From: Takakia lepidozioides
Lineage: Eukaryota > Streptophyta > Takakiopsida > Takakiales > Takakiaceae
Direction of reading: 5' to 3'
DNA length: 64,000 nucleotides
Assembly (NCBI GenBank): GCA_030704615.1
Contig: CM060732.1
Location: forward strand, 64,523,053-64,587,052
Positions 47,462 through 60,200 of the stretch are shown here, piece after piece. The position numbers were made by a program, and so were the translations under genes. The notes under the pieces are model-generated. The model did no database searches. It was not told where the DNA came from and saw only the letters and a program-made list of their open reading frames with translations. Every line of letters begins with the position of its first letter. Position 1 is the stretch's first letter.

Positions 47462-48603
47462 GACCATGCGTCAATGTAGTCCGGTTTTGGTTCGGGGCAT
47501 ATGGCAACTGCCAGACCTATTGTGTTCCAACACATTTATCTAATACAATGCCTGCACACGCATGTGTGTTCCTGGTAATGTAGTTGAATGCTCGTTTCTC
47601 AAGTTCAAGGCTTGTATGCATTTGCAAATATGACTTCATTTTGTATTTATGTCTTCACTTAGTCATTTTGAGCACACGTTTTAGTTGCAAGCCTTATGGC
47701 TGCATTATGTATGCACTATTGGCTTCAGCGCTAGATGAAGGGCACGACACTGATGCCTACAATTGGTTATGGGTCAAACAAGAACCTCGAACTCCTCATG
47801 CACAACTTTAATGGGTATGCTTACAACTAATGAATAAGCTTGAAAATGTTGGTGCTCTATCGACAGATATTAGCACATTGTACCTCACTAGCAAGGCGAC
47901 CAGGTCACATTGATAGTCCACAGCCACTTCAGTGTAGAGATATGGTGCGTTCCTCCAGTGTGGTACTGAAATGGCTCACTATGTGTCGACACTGAAGAGG
48001 AAAACAAAAGTGAAGCGTGTTGCACGTGGAAAATGCTCCAGTAACCAGTGGGAAAATATCAAAGAATGGAATATGTGCCCGACATCTGCTGTGTTGTCTT
48101 ATTCTATATAGGTTTCATAGGTCGACCTTTCCCCATATGGCAGACATTGGTTAAATCTTATCATGTGCTTCATGAGGGATTCTCTCATTGCTCATTCATC
48201 CTCTCTCACTCATCCACTGGATTTCATCCACATTCATCCATAACTACTCATCCACATCCATCCTCATTCGCAGCGTGGCATCCACATTCATTGTCTATCA
48301 TCCTCATTAATTCATCCACAACCATTGTATATTCGGTCTCTGCAAATCATTCAACAACATCGCCCACATATATTCCCTTTGAGCCGAATGCGCAATTCCG
48401 CGGCTATGGGCCCCCCTTCCACCTTTTCGGCCCTCGGTTATAAGTCGCTGCCTATGGAAATGACGTCAACCTGCCCGGATGTGGCATCTACCAAGCTGGC
48501 AGGGTGTGATGACGTGGAGTTAGACGCGGCCGCCTAGGCGGCAAGAACTGCTGATGTGGTGTGAGCGTGGCTGCGCTCACGTGCTCACGCTTCAGCATCC
48601 CCC
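47462..48603. repeat. E4 gene-B-side subterminal and terminal region
   Basis: No gene. CATTCATCC / ATCCACATTC-type repeats at about 48170-48320 are the reverse counterpart of the E3 minisatellite at 22498-22860. CCGCGG at about 48400 and GTGAGCG / GCTCACG modules at 48560-48595 lead to the end ..CAGCATCCCCC. Confidence 0.6.
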
Positions 48604-48612
48604 CTGTTTTCT
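48604..48612. repeat. Right target-site duplication of E4
   Basis: CTGTTTTCT, identical to 39249-39257. Confidence 0.88.
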
Positions 48613-48960
48613 TTGTGCACTTTGCAATAAAGTGTCCAAATTTTCCGCAACCGAAACATGGACCTTTAGACTTAACGTTATCAGGGGAACTCTTTTTTCC
48701 TTTGCTAAATCTCTGTCCCTTGTTCCATTTCCCTTTTCATCCCGAGCGATTTGGTATAAAAGGTTGTTGATGATGAACTATCTCGTCGTGAGAAGTTGTT
48801 ACTTAGGGCTTCTTCCTGTTGCATCTTTCCACATAGAATTGGAAAAGAAAGTTCATGTGTATAGCCCACGGTCGTGATAAATGACCCCCATGAAGGAGCA
48901 AGCTTTCAAGAAGTTGCATCACAACATCTTCTTCAATGACATCGAGACCGCCAATCTTCA
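48613..48960 (-). pseudogene. Copia Gag C-terminal fragment
   Basis: On the minus strand the reading includes DVIEEDVVMQLLESL (Gag) near 48900-48950 and the CCHC zinc knuckle CFGCGKFGHFIAKC near 48613-48660. It continues, once E4 is removed, into the fragment at 39248. Frameshifts separate the parts. Confidence 0.75.
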
Positions 48961-51900
48961 CTACAAATAATTACTTGAGGTTATTTTTCTCTTATAATCC
49001 CTCTCTTTTTAATTAAATTTCAGGGCTTCCTCCATTGTCTTATAAAACAAAACAAAACAAAATATTTGTTATCTTCATTTTGATCCAGCAATAATATTAT
49101 GACATTTTATGAGATATTTTATAAAATACTATGATTTATGGCTCTCAATTAGATCACGTTGGACAAATGCACCTCACCAATATTGAATAAATGGTATTAC
49201 AAAGCATATTCGAAGGACCATAGACATAGATTTATTGCTTTTAAATTACTTCATTATATTCATTGCTACCAACCGTATATCTCATTAACTAGGAAGAGCC
49301 ATTATGCGACCAACCCTTTTTTTGAATATTTATTTTAAATGGAGCGGAGCCCTGTTCATCAAATTAAAGTACGAGGAAAAAATAACCTGGTGAAGAGCCG
49401 CATGTTCTATCTCTTTTTGTCCCTCATTTTTGTGTACTACCACGAACCCTCCAGGCCCCTGATTTTGAATGAAAGACATTATTATTTTCTTTTTCCTTTG
49501 ACAATGTATGTCTTTACAAAGCATTGTAGCCAACTTGGTCTAACTAACTAATCCATGCATAAGCCAAATCAAGTAATACAAGTGAGACAATATAAACTAC
49601 CGGGGCAGTGCCTCCTTTTTCATCCTCCATGGTTGTACTTGAGGTTATTTTTTCCTCAGCCCTGCCAGGGTCCCCTGTTTAAAAAAAGAAAAAAACAATA
49701 CTACAATTGGAATGACAACATGTGAAATCTAATTCCGGCGCTATGGGTTTGTTCCCCTTCCTCTACCGGACTTAATCCTATCTGGGGAATGTAGTCGATA
49801 GATGGGCCTGGCAGAGAAGACGGAATCTCACGAAGAGGATGCAACTAAATTGGACTTCCAAAACGCATTCATCCACACACTCAAGCACACCGTTACACCT
49901 AGCATACACTCGCGTAAGACCCAAAAGCCACCACCCCCACTGCACGCCAGTCTAGCTTAAATAGTATTAGGTCGTAATCTAATCTTAGTGCCACGTGGCA
50001 CTAACATATAGGCCAGCCATATGCCCTTCCAGCATAGCCATAGAAAGAAGCCAGATCACCCAGATCCATTCTAATCTAATCCTAAACTAGCAGTTAGAAT
50101 AAGACAACACCTAATAAAGGCATCTGCTGCTACCAGCTCATCCTCATGCGCAAGGTGTAAGTTTATCCAGACTTCATCCTGGCACCGTCCATCCCTAAAT
50201 CATCCGGGGCGCATCCCTCCTCTGTTCGAAAAGGAATCCCAGCTCCACAAACAACCTTGCAAAAATTGTGACTCCATATATTGGGATTGGATCATGTAGC
50301 ACTTGATTTCAAAAAACAAAGAAAAAAAGAAAAAAAAGTAGGATGTTTATTTTTTGGATTTTTCTTGTTTGAAGTGTATGTCGGCAATGACAAAAAGTTC
50401 ACCTAAGAAAAAATGTCTACCAATGGTTTTTTGAAGTACAAAAACAGTTAGATTTTTCGACCTGGAAAATGGGTCAGCTACTCAACGGAATTATGGGGTT
50501 AAATTTGAAAATGCACCAAAAAACGCCATTAGTAGAGTGTCTGCTGGGCTTTCCTACCACGAAAGATGGGGCAATGCCAGCGCTCGTAATGGATGACCCT
50601 CAAAACCATAATCTGTTGATATACGGCGTAAATCAAGATGATTGGAAAAATACACACCAAACATATCCCACACTTCTCGCTCTCACCGGCCGGTTGATGG
50701 AAATATGCTGATTACCGAACAAATTGGAGTTATTTCGTCTACACTGGTTTGTACATGAATGTTGGATTTCCTACGTGCCACCTGTTATATAGCCACTTTT
50801 CCAACAATGCCACCTCCATATCTCGCCACATGGGTGCCATGAAGAATTGACATGTGGCCCTTTGGCAATTTTGGAAAAAAAGAAAAAGAACAAAGAAAAA
50901 CCGATGACTACGTTCATTTCTTAAGTAAATCAGTAAGTCTTGGAAATTGAAATGACTATTATCATTGGTGGAATTAGAGATCATAGCCACAGCATTCCGG
51001 TTTTAATTTTCTTCCTCAAGTTATCCATAATAAAGTTCTCCAGGGCCACTTTATCTTTAAATAAAAACCTTTGCCCAATTTTAATTTGAATTATTTTCAC
51101 CTCAAAATAAGCCTTACTTACTTATAGTAGCATACCAACTTACTAAAATGTGTGGATAAGCTCCTGCTCCTCCGCCGCCAGACTAAAGCGCAGTACCGTT
51201 ACAAACTCACTAATCAACAGGTCGCCGCTTAATTACTCACTAATCTCCCACTAAGCCCGACTGGCTTCTGCCACCTGGCATCTGACCGTTGGGGATGCCT
51301 CCGTGACGTGTTGGGTATCGATAGGATCTGTCGACATGTGGGGCGCACGTACAACATTCATTCATTCATTCATGCGGTACGTGCGTTCATTGAACATTCA
51401 TTCATTTACTCATTCGCATATTGTATTTCTCAAATTTGGAAGGGCTAGCCTACTTATTGCGTTGTTTTCGTTTGCGTTGGACTTTTTTAAATAAACGCGT
51501 GTAGAGTGGGGTCCAGGGCCAATCAGGCGGCGTCGTGTACTGTGCAACACCCCAATTATTTGGTTCTCGCATAAACGACCAATGGCGCCTTTGGCGTACG
51601 CACAACTATCATCATCGTATCATTAGAGGGCGTTTATTATTTTGAAATGGACCATCAAAGTGCATGGCTGCGCAGGGATGAAAAACAATTGTGCTGATTA
51701 GCCCCTCCAATAAAGGCCCAGCAGGCAGTTGAACCCACCACCTCCAGGGCGGCCACAGCCCGTTGCAGCTACACTGTGGCGGAACCTCTGGCTCTACCGG
51801 CGAGTGGGGTCGGGTCGTTTAGCCGGAGCGCGCCACTGTGGCGATTGCACCCCCACCTCCCCTGGGCGGGCCCCTCTGAGAGAGACGCGATATTACGAGA

Positions 51901-52239
51901 GAGCCTGCAGTCTCGCTGTTCTCCCTGCGTACTGCGGCAGCTCTGTCTTCTTTGCTTCTGTCCCCACGCGCTATCGCTGTGGATTCCCTGTGTGCATCTG
52001 TCTCATCTGTCAGATCGTCTCTCACATTGAGATTTTCACATTTCGTCTTTTCGTTTCCTGAGCTTTATTTGGTGACCGGAGCTTTTCACACTGTCTTGGG
52101 AGATCGACTTACGCATTTTTTCAAATCTGGCATTTTCTTGCTAGGAATTGGCGAGCTTTGTAGTCTGTTTTCTGTTCAAGAAGAGCGTGTGTGTTGGTGA
52201 ATCGGGCGGGGGTGGTTGTCGCTTTTCGAAGCGTGCAAA
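48961..52239. other. Intergenic sequence and promoter of the TOG-domain gene
   Basis: AT-rich from 48961 to about 51150 with no supported gene; the frame at 50469-50711 shows no recognised motif. An ATTCATTCATTC repeat is at about 51356-51375. From about 51700 the sequence becomes GC-richer, with CTCT/TCTG-rich stretches, consistent with promoter and 5' UTR of the gene at 52240. The Copia 5' LTR was looked for and not found. Confidence 0.4.
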
Positions 52240-54553
52240 ATGTCGGAGACGGCCCTCAGAAACGTGAACTCTGTGTTCCTGTCGGAAAGGCGGAGTAACA
52301 GTGGGAAGAAAGGCTCCATGACAGTCTTATTGCCAGGTCTGAATGACGAGAATTTGGACATCAGTCGGGATAAATCCAAACTTTGTCAGCAGCCATTGGC
52401 TACCAGATCCTCCTGTGAGCCTAATGCACTCATGGAGGCTGCGACTGAGCCTAGCTCTTCGGAAATTGAGTACGTTCTTTCTGAGGATTTGAAAGGTTTG
52501 GTGGATGCCGATGTGCAACTGAAGGTGACCATTCTGTCGTATTCTCTTCAGTTTAAGCTGATTTCTAAGCTAGCCCTGCATTATTAGGGGATTCTGAAGC
52601 CAGTTACCGAGGTAGAAGACTTCTCTGGAAAAAATGTATTCCAGCAAGTTCTAGCCAGGGTATTGCCGATGTAGAGCTCTTCCTGAAATGGTATCGCTTT
52701 CTCTCCTGTTTCTTGGATTAGCAGATGTAGCACATATCAATGGAATGTGAAACAACCCTCATAATGCTGCAGGGGGTCTACTTTTTCATCACAACTCCTA
52801 CCTGCTGATCCATTAGTGATGCATTTGTTATGTTCTGAGCTAAGGTCCTTAGCTTGACGTTCCCATACCATTGACAAGCTATTAGGTCTCTAATCATGTC
52901 GCCAATCACATACCGCGGTGATCTTTTCTCCTTCAGGAAGAAGCTTCCTTTGGCGAGTGAAGGCTCAGATAATTGCTGTATGAGTGAGCTACATGTAAGC
53001 TTCCATAACAATTTTGAGCTGTCAACCGCGTTGAAGGGCCTGACAAGAGGCTGTTCATGGAGCTTCCTGTGCAGACGTTGCTGGCCAGGTTGGATTCAAA
53101 GGAATGGATGACGGTCTTGGAGGCGCTGAACCATGTGCGGCAGCTCTGCATTTTCCATACAGCCTTGCTCCGACCCATCTTGTAAGTTACAAGGCTATGC
53201 TCATGTGTGTGTGCAGAAACATCATATTGGTGCCTGACTTTTGTTCTTCAAATATATAACGCAGGCATATTGAAGAACTGGCATCCGTTCTGACACAATA
53301 TCTTTTGAAAACAGAGAGGCGGTGGCTGCTTTGATTATTAAGGCTATGAAAAATCCAAGGAGTGCATTATGTAAGACAGCAATTATGGCATCTGCAGATT
53401 TGTTCAGAGCCTACCAAGATCAACTGATTGATGTGCTGGACCCCCTGGTAATTGCCTTCTTTAAAAAATCATGTTATTTCTCTTCAGCTTAAGGCTCAAC
53501 CACAGTCATTTGCTTGTGTAGTTGGCTTCTTCAGTGCTTATTATACTGCTAGTGATGGTGACAGCTCGGTTGATCAAGCAGCGCCAATCTGTGGCTCCCT
53601 TCAGCGGGAGTGAGGATGCATCTGTGGTTGTGTTGTTCTATGTCAAAGATTCCCCTCCTTGACTATGGTCTCGTGTAGTGTAGTAGCCTCCTCTGCAAAG
53701 TCCCGTGTTAGAGATATGGACTGTAAACTGCAGGTAAAACAATGTTTCTTTTTGCAAGAGGATAGGCTCAATGTGGCAGTTGACTGTATCATGGCATCAA
53801 GCATACCTGATTTGTTGGTTCAGATCTGAAATTTGTGGTTGGATCATGCAGTTACTGCAGCTTTTGTTGAAAGCCTCTCAGGACAAGCGGTTTGTATGTG
53901 AGGAAGCTGGAAAGGCTCTTATGGAAATGACAACGTGGACGTCTCCCACACCCATGCTCGAGAAGCTACAGCCTTATCTCGCTCACCACAATCCACGAGT
54001 GCGTGCCAAGGCAGCTATGTGTGTGTACCAGAGTGTCTCCAGGCTGGTATGGCTGCCTTCATGTCGTCCCTGCCCGTTCACTTTGTTGGACTGTAGCCCG
54101 AATTTGTTTGCCATAAGCAAGTTTTCATCTAAGTATTCAAAAGAGTCCTATTTGCTGTTCAATTCTGGTTCAGGGCCCTGCAGTCTGCATTGTGTTCCTT
54201 TTGGTCTCCAGCGATCTTGTGCATGCTGGTAAATCTTCTGAAGCAGGTCTGTGAAGTATGTTCTCTTCCAGGGAGCGGAGGGCATCACAGAATATGGATT
54301 GGAGTCGCTCATTCAAATTGCGGCTGCGCAGTTGAATGACCGCCTGCCAGAAGCTCGAGATGCTGCACGTAAACTTGTAATAGACCTGCATTCAGCATAT
54401 TGCAAATGTCCTCCTGAGGTCCCTGCCGTGCAGCAGACACTGGAGGTTGGAGATTCAGTCCTTGCTCAGGATCCTTGGGAACAGTTCTGCCTAAGCAAGC
54501 TCTCCCCTACCACAGCACAAGCAGTCCTGCGTATCACTTGCATTGCCACTTAA
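52240..54553 (+). CDS. TOG/CLASP_N-type ARM-repeat protein
   Basis: Five exons join in frame: 52240-52524, 53075-53181, 53315-53447, 53852-54046 and 54272-54553, giving about 333 residues. The N-terminus (MSETALRNVNSVFLSERR) is Ser-rich and probably disordered. From about residue 80 the helical repeats of a TOG domain follow: TLLARLDSKEWMTVLEALNH, AMKNPRSALCKTAIMASADLF, LLLKASQDKRFVCEEAGKAL and MLEKLQPYLAHHNPRVRAKA, and then LIQIAAAQLNDRLPEARDAA. TOG domains bind tubulin or act as HEAT scaffolds at microtubules. The overall layout matches a small family of plant ARM-repeat proteins with one TOG-like unit. Exon 3 uses an AG at 53313-53314, which is needed to keep frame. No lesion is seen. Confidence 0.85.
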
Positions 54554-55335
54554 TTTTTTTGACATCACTGGTTGGATACAAATGCACCTTGCTTCCTCCA
54601 TTTTGGTGAGGCAACTTTGGCTAGTGGTCGGATGAAGTTTGCATCTGGGCAAACTCTGAATGTTCCCATCAGCTTGGCAGGCAATATGCCAGTGTAAAGA
54701 CAATTGCATTTTGGACCAAACTGCTCCCATGGTAATTGACTGTGGTAGTTTGGAGCATGTTTTAGATTAGATCTCTTGGCATGAGGACTACCAGCATTTC
54801 AGTATCTCTCTGGATGCTATCAATCTTTTGTATTCAGTACTGATTCACAGGCCAACCAGTTGCCTGGTCGTATTGGAAAAGCAGTACCCTTTGATTATTT
54901 TGTGTGCAACATATGCTGGGAAATTTCATTGAGGATGGACATTGATTTGGGAGGCAAGTGTTGGGATGCAGGATGTCTGATTTCCTTGAAAGAGCATGGT
55001 CCTTTTGACGTTATATGTCCAACACAAACTGAGAAGTGGCATTGAGTGGACAGATATGGATTGTCTGAGAGATGCAGGACATTTGTGTGCGATTTTCGAA
55101 AGCTTCTGGTCTGTTGCCCGGCCCACATGAGATGATCAAGATACTTCACTATCCACCATGTGACTAAGGAGTCTACGCAAGATACCTATAAACTTCTCCG
55201 AATATCTTCTTGGATGAAAGACAAATGAAAAGGTACGAGTGCAAGGATGAACAGTGGGGATATTATTTTAGCGTTAATAAATACCTAGAAAACAATAGGA
55301 GTCTATATTCGAGGCCCGAGAGGAAGTGAGCACTA
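54554..55335. other. 3' flank of the TOG gene and TFIIA-gamma upstream region
   Basis: Probably 3' UTR at first, then non-coding sequence. Nothing else is supported. Confidence 0.4.
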
Positions 55336-55344
55336 CATATAAAG
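55336..55344 (+). promoter_or_regulatory. TATA box of the TFIIA-gamma gene
   Basis: CATATAAAG lies 84 bases before the start codon, with a purine-rich GAGAGAGA leader between them. Spacing fits a TATA promoter with a short 5' UTR of roughly 45-55 bases. Confidence 0.6.
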
Positions 55345-55419
55345 TAGGACAGAGAAGCAGGGTTGGTAGTAGGAGGGCAGAGAGATAAAGAGAGAGACGC
55401 AGGCACCGATTCATACGCC

Positions 55420-56239
55420 ATGGCCAACTACGAACTCTACCGTAAGTCTTCCATCGGCATGAGCCTCACAGATGCACTGGACGAGCTGGTCACCAATGGC
55501 ACCATCTCCCCCCTGCTCGCTGTCAAAGTGCTCATGCAGTTTGATAAGGTCTCGCTACTCTCTCTATCTGTTTGGGTATCTGCATATTTTGTATCTCCTG
55601 TGTCGCCTGTGGTCTTCGGTGCCATGTTGTTAGGGTGAACGCTTCGAGATTCTTCCGAGGGTATGGTTTGTTGTTTGGAAAGCCGTAATGACAGGTTTAC
55701 TTGATTGGGCTATGGTGCAGTCGATGAACGAGGCCTTGCAGTCGAAGGTCAAATCCAAAACAAATTTTAAGGTTAGTCTGCTCGGTTTCTGGAACCTCTG
55801 TGTACATGGTCATATGGTTTATCTAGGTGTGGCGCAACGGGGGTACCAAAAATTCTGACAACCGGTGAACTCCTCTTCGTGCCTGGTGAACTCCTCTGGT
55901 GGTGATGTCGCTGAAAACCCTAGTGAAGGAGAGAGTCAGACATAACCACTGTGGAGAATAGAGGGTTGGGATTGGCGGGAATCAAGTAATTTCTGCATCA
56001 GACCTTCGGAATTCTTAGACCAGTGCCTGCGAGATCTTGTACACATTTTAGTTTCCTGTGAAGTGTCACTGAGCGTGCGTGCATGGCTGGCATCACAGGG
56101 GCATCTGCACACCTACAGATTCTGTGACAATGTATGGACCTTCATTCTGGAGAATGCGGTGTTCAAGACTGACAGCGAGGTTCAAATGGTGGACCGCGTG
56201 AAGATTGTTGCCTGTGATGCTAAGATCCTTTCTCGCTGA
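55420..56239 (+). CDS. TFIIA-S: Transcription initiation factor IIA gamma subunit
   Basis: Three exons: 55420-55548, 55721-55771 and 56099-56239, giving 106 residues, the usual length of this small subunit. Exon 1 ([39 protein letters not shown]) is the N-terminal four-helix part. Exon 2 supplies [17 protein letters not shown]. Exon 3 ([36 protein letters not shown]) is the beta-barrel part that contacts TBP and DNA. With the large subunit it stabilises TBP on the TATA box in RNA polymerase II initiation. All splice sites are GT-AG and no damage is visible. Confidence 0.96.
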
Positions 56240-57256
56240 CTCCTGAAAATGGACTCTTCAGCCAAGCTTGGTATCCAGACTTGCCACCTGAAGATCGATA
56301 AGTTTGCTTCGCAATGTACCTCGATGAAGTGCCCGGCGTATATGATTCTCTTCTATGAAACCTAATGCCATGAGGTAGACTCAGTTTGGATTGATCTGTT
56401 CATGCATTTATCTTTTTATTCCATGTGAGGAACCCCCACGAACAGCAGAGCACTTCTAACCACTCAGCACACAAATGTGGTTTCCTGAAAATTTTGATCC
56501 ACAATGACACATCTTTGTAGGTACCTTACTCGGCACATGAGTCGAAACACAAATAAATGAGTACTGTAATTACGCAAAGCGACAAATATGTGAGGATACT
56601 CCAAGCCGCACTTGACTAGGGTTGCCGCTGTCCCATGCTCTTCCGGTCTTCGTACACCATCTCCATCCAAGAATTACATTACAGATTGCAATTGCTGTTG
56701 GACTTCAGTGCTTTGTATGTATTGGACTGGACGCAAATAAAATTGGAATTCATTCCCATGTTACAATCAGCTGAAAGTACAGTTCATAAAAAAACCTCAT
56801 AACTTCCAACTCTATGTGTGGCAGACGATTCTATTCCCAGTTGTATATTTCATAACGTCTAGCCCTGTCCAGCTAGTCAAAGAGGGCTTCAACTTCACAT
56901 AAACAAAAACTCTACTGTGTTGTTAGGCCACATCATGAAATGCCCGTTATAACTTTCTGCAGTATAAATGTCCACAGTGGAGGTGCATGAATAGTATGAA
57001 GACTCCCTTTGAAGTTTCAATACCTTGATTCCCATGCATGGAATAGACATGTCAGATCAAACCAGGGCACCTCTCAGATCCTGCTCTATCTCTCTCTGCA
57101 TATTGAGCTGCATAGCGACCCAAAACTAGGGTTGGAACGCTAAGGCTCACGATCTCAAAGCTCCCGCAAATAGTCTAACAAAAACAAATGCTCATCTGCT
57201 ACCAGTGCTTTGGTAGGTATATCTTAAAAAGTCAAAATTGGAAAGCAAAACCAGAC
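56240..57256. other. Convergent 3' region between TFIIA-gamma and Nopp140
   Basis: Holds the 3' UTRs of two genes that converge. An AATAAA at 56736-56741 on the plus strand may serve TFIIA-gamma. No other gene is supported. Confidence 0.45.
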
Positions 57257-60200
57257 TCATTCCTCATCGGAGTCTTTGAATTTGATGGAGTGGGACTCAT
57301 TGTCGATGAACCCTCCCTTGTAGCTCCCCCTTTTTTTTTTAGTCTTTTCATGGCGAAAATCCCTACAAAGATTTGCCAAACATTTAGAAAGTACAGTCAT
57401 CAGTAATTTCCACAAATGAAAGCTGAAACTCCATGTCTTCACTACCCATAAAGAGAGAGAGACCCATATGCAGGAGTGGCTACATACCAACTCCCTTCCA
57501 AATTGCCACCACTGATGGAGCAAGCTCCACATTATATATATAATGACACTTGCATCCTAAAACTAAAACGTCGAGTAAGTTGTCTATCATCCTTGAGGCA
57601 ATGTTTCGAAATTGGATTTATGTATACAAATTCGAAGTGCTTCTTCATTCATGGGCGAAAGGAAGAAAGACTTACTTTCCCCGGACTTGGCCAAGAACCT
57701 CCTGCGCCTTGGCACCATACCCTACCTCTGCGCCAGACTGCCAGGCCACATAACCTCATTAAAAGAATGATCCACTTAGTAGATAAGTTTTCGGACAAAC
57801 AAGTGTGCAGTCCTTCCCGCCACATGGAGATGCAGAGGCACAGTAGGAGTAACAAACAGGAAGCAAACCACAGAACCCGGTCAGAGTGCAAGGTAAATAA
57901 AGATTTTTGAAAAGCTACATTGTGTCACACCTTGGCCCAGTACGAGTTGTCGCTGAGCCTGGGATCGAACAACTCCACCTGCAGCTCCAGTCCCCAGAGT
58001 TGTTCAATGTTAGAGCAAAGGATGTGTGAAGAGAGGAGCAATGGAGGAAGAATGAAGACATGTACTCACAAGGTGTAACCCTTTGCCAAGAGACCCATAG
58101 CCAAAAACAGCCAGGCACCTTTCTCAACAGTTAGAGACTACTACAGAAGGAACTTGTACAAATCTTCCAGCCAGTCTAGCATCCCATTCTGAGCAGGTCC
58201 ACCAATAACTAATCTTGGGTGTGTCTAGGTGTGCAATTCAGGTAAGAAAGATGGGGAGGTGAAGAGTACCGCTTCAGGATTCACCCTTTGAAATGCCCTT
58301 CCAGTAGTTGGCTGCACAAACAGTGCCGAAGTATTTGTCAATGCATACATTAGATAAAAGGAGGAAAAAAAGGGTCTGAATAATGTGCTATTGGCTGACA
58401 GGCCAGAGCTTAACCGCCAAAACAGTTTGGATAATACAATATGTACACAATGCTTGCTGACTCTGGCAACCTCCACATAGGACCCGTGCTAACAAAAAAT
58501 CGACAGGGGTAGCAAAATCGCACTGTCTTCAATGTTGAGCTGGGGGTTTTTCTCAGTCCAGATGCGTTCCTGATCACCGACTTTGGAGTGGCATTTCCCC
58601 CTTTAGCTTTTACTGCACTTATATCACCATTTTTCGTGTGCTTCCCATTAGCTTTGCTTTCGACCTTTGCCTTCTTTCCCGCAGGGGCCCCATCAGTTCC
58701 CTCTCCCAACTTTCTCTTCTTGTCATTTGTGGTGCCTGCGAGTCCATTCTCAGGTTCAGCAGGACCATCCACAACCAATTTAGCATCAGATGCATCCAGC
58801 ATCTCCAGGTCCTCTACAGGCAACTCCTTTGACAAGTGTTTCCCTTTCTTCACAGATGTCTGCTTAGCATTCTTCTTCATTGCAGCCTTTGATTCTTCAG
58901 CAGCTTTGGTGGTGGCCATCTCCACATCTGGTGGCTGCTTTGAAGCTTCTTTCCCTTTCTTTGCTGTGGCCTGTTTAATACCAGCAGATGTGAACTGATT
59001 TGTGACCTTTCTGCTGGAATCTTCTTTCACGGTTGCAGATTTCTCAGAGGTTTTCTGTGCCACTTTCGTAGTTTGCTTCTTTACAGCCGTCTTTTGTTCT
59101 TCATCCGAGTCATCTGATGAATCTGAGGAGTCATCTGAGGAGGATGCCTGCAAAGTCATGCAGACAACGACATTACATAAACTAGGAGAGCCCAGACTCA
59201 CATGACTTGCATAAATGCAAGAGCGGGGGTAAGACCCATCCAACTGTTCTCAGGTATGGATTGATTCCATTAAGGCCGAAGCTGTTTCTACGTCATAAAC
59301 GAAACCTAACGGTTCAAAAGAGTCCATGAATGCATATATACCCTGCGTGAGGACAAGATTCCTATGCCTCCACCAAGGCCTGATCTAAAGGGCCAGATGT
59401 CCTGGCTCTCCCAAATTTTCTCCAGTTATGACTGGAGAACTACCACCACATGTCACATCCATTGTCACAAGCTACAAGGTTAGAGCAATACTGGAGTCAA
59501 CCTAATACTTTCTAGTACAAGTCAATGCCAGTCCACACATTCCCTTGCAGTGGGTTGTCTTGGGGTGAGTGTGCAAGGCCTATGGCAATTAGGGGCAAAG
59601 TCTCATGTACTCAAAAAACTCACAATCATGTCTGGTACAGTGAGTCGTCTGGGGATTATTCCTCAAGGGTAAGTAGAGCCAATCACACGCACACACTTGA
59701 CCCTCTCTCTACAGGACATGTTATAGCAGAGGCCTTCTCGCACGGGAATGAACTCAATATATAGAGAATATACACTTTGAAGTAATTACAGGCTGTTGGG
59801 GGAAGGACCACTTGAAAACACAATAAAAGGCCCCCAAAAGTCATGACCTGTGTGTGTTTAACCAGCATATTTGCCGCTAAACTACCATGTCTCACCTTCC
59901 CATTTTCTGCTGGAAGGCTTGCTACTGCCGTGCTCTTTATCTCAACGCTCTCATCACTGCTTTCCTGCTCCTCCTCAGAAGATGATGAGGACTCTGCCCT
60001 TACCACACTCCTATGTGCTGCGGGCTTGACCGCTGCCTCTTCTGCCTTAGCATCTGTTGAGGGGAGCTTTTCATCCTCGTCAGAATCTGAAGAAGACGAA
60101 GATGCAGACACCTTTTGCTGGTATATATGTGGTGCAGCTGGTGGTGTGGCAACTTGAGCAACAGCCTGGGCCACTACAGCTGGTTTCTTTGTTTCATCGT

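Larger units (their letters stand above)
39258..48603. mobile_element. MULE copy E4, inserted in the Copia element, reversed relative to E2/E3
   Basis: About 9.35 kb with an exact 9-bp duplication. The left end CAACGACGCTACCGCGTGAG is the gene A side; the right end (complement GGGGGATGCTGAAGCGTGAG) is the gene B side. Gene A is broken by an internal inversion, and gene B has several stops and lacks methyltransferase motif I. Eight palindromes of its own type are present. Because it interrupts the Copia relic, it is the younger of the two. Confidence 0.87.
37181..48960 (-). mobile_element. Ty1/Copia retrotransposon relic, interrupted by E4
   Basis: Gag-Pol fragments run on the minus strand from a Gag piece at 48960 to RNase H at 37268, next to a polypurine tract (complement AAAGGGGGGG, 37181-37190). 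The order protease - integrase - (reverse transcriptase missing) - RNase H is Copia type. The 5' LTR and most of Gag are not seen to the right. MULE E4 sits between the CCHC knuckle and the protease. Confidence 0.8.

Noticed and set aside
49330-50711. Possible small genes or the Copia 5' LTR in the AT-rich stretch
   Set aside because: The frames show no motifs, and I found no second copy of the sequence next to the polypurine tract at 37180.
58588-58998. Plus-strand open frame opposite Nopp140 (and similar ones at 59843-60157, 60807-61346 and 61353-61796)
   Set aside because: These are antisense shadows of the long Ser/Asp/Lys-rich exons of Nopp140, which lack stops on the other strand because of their composition.
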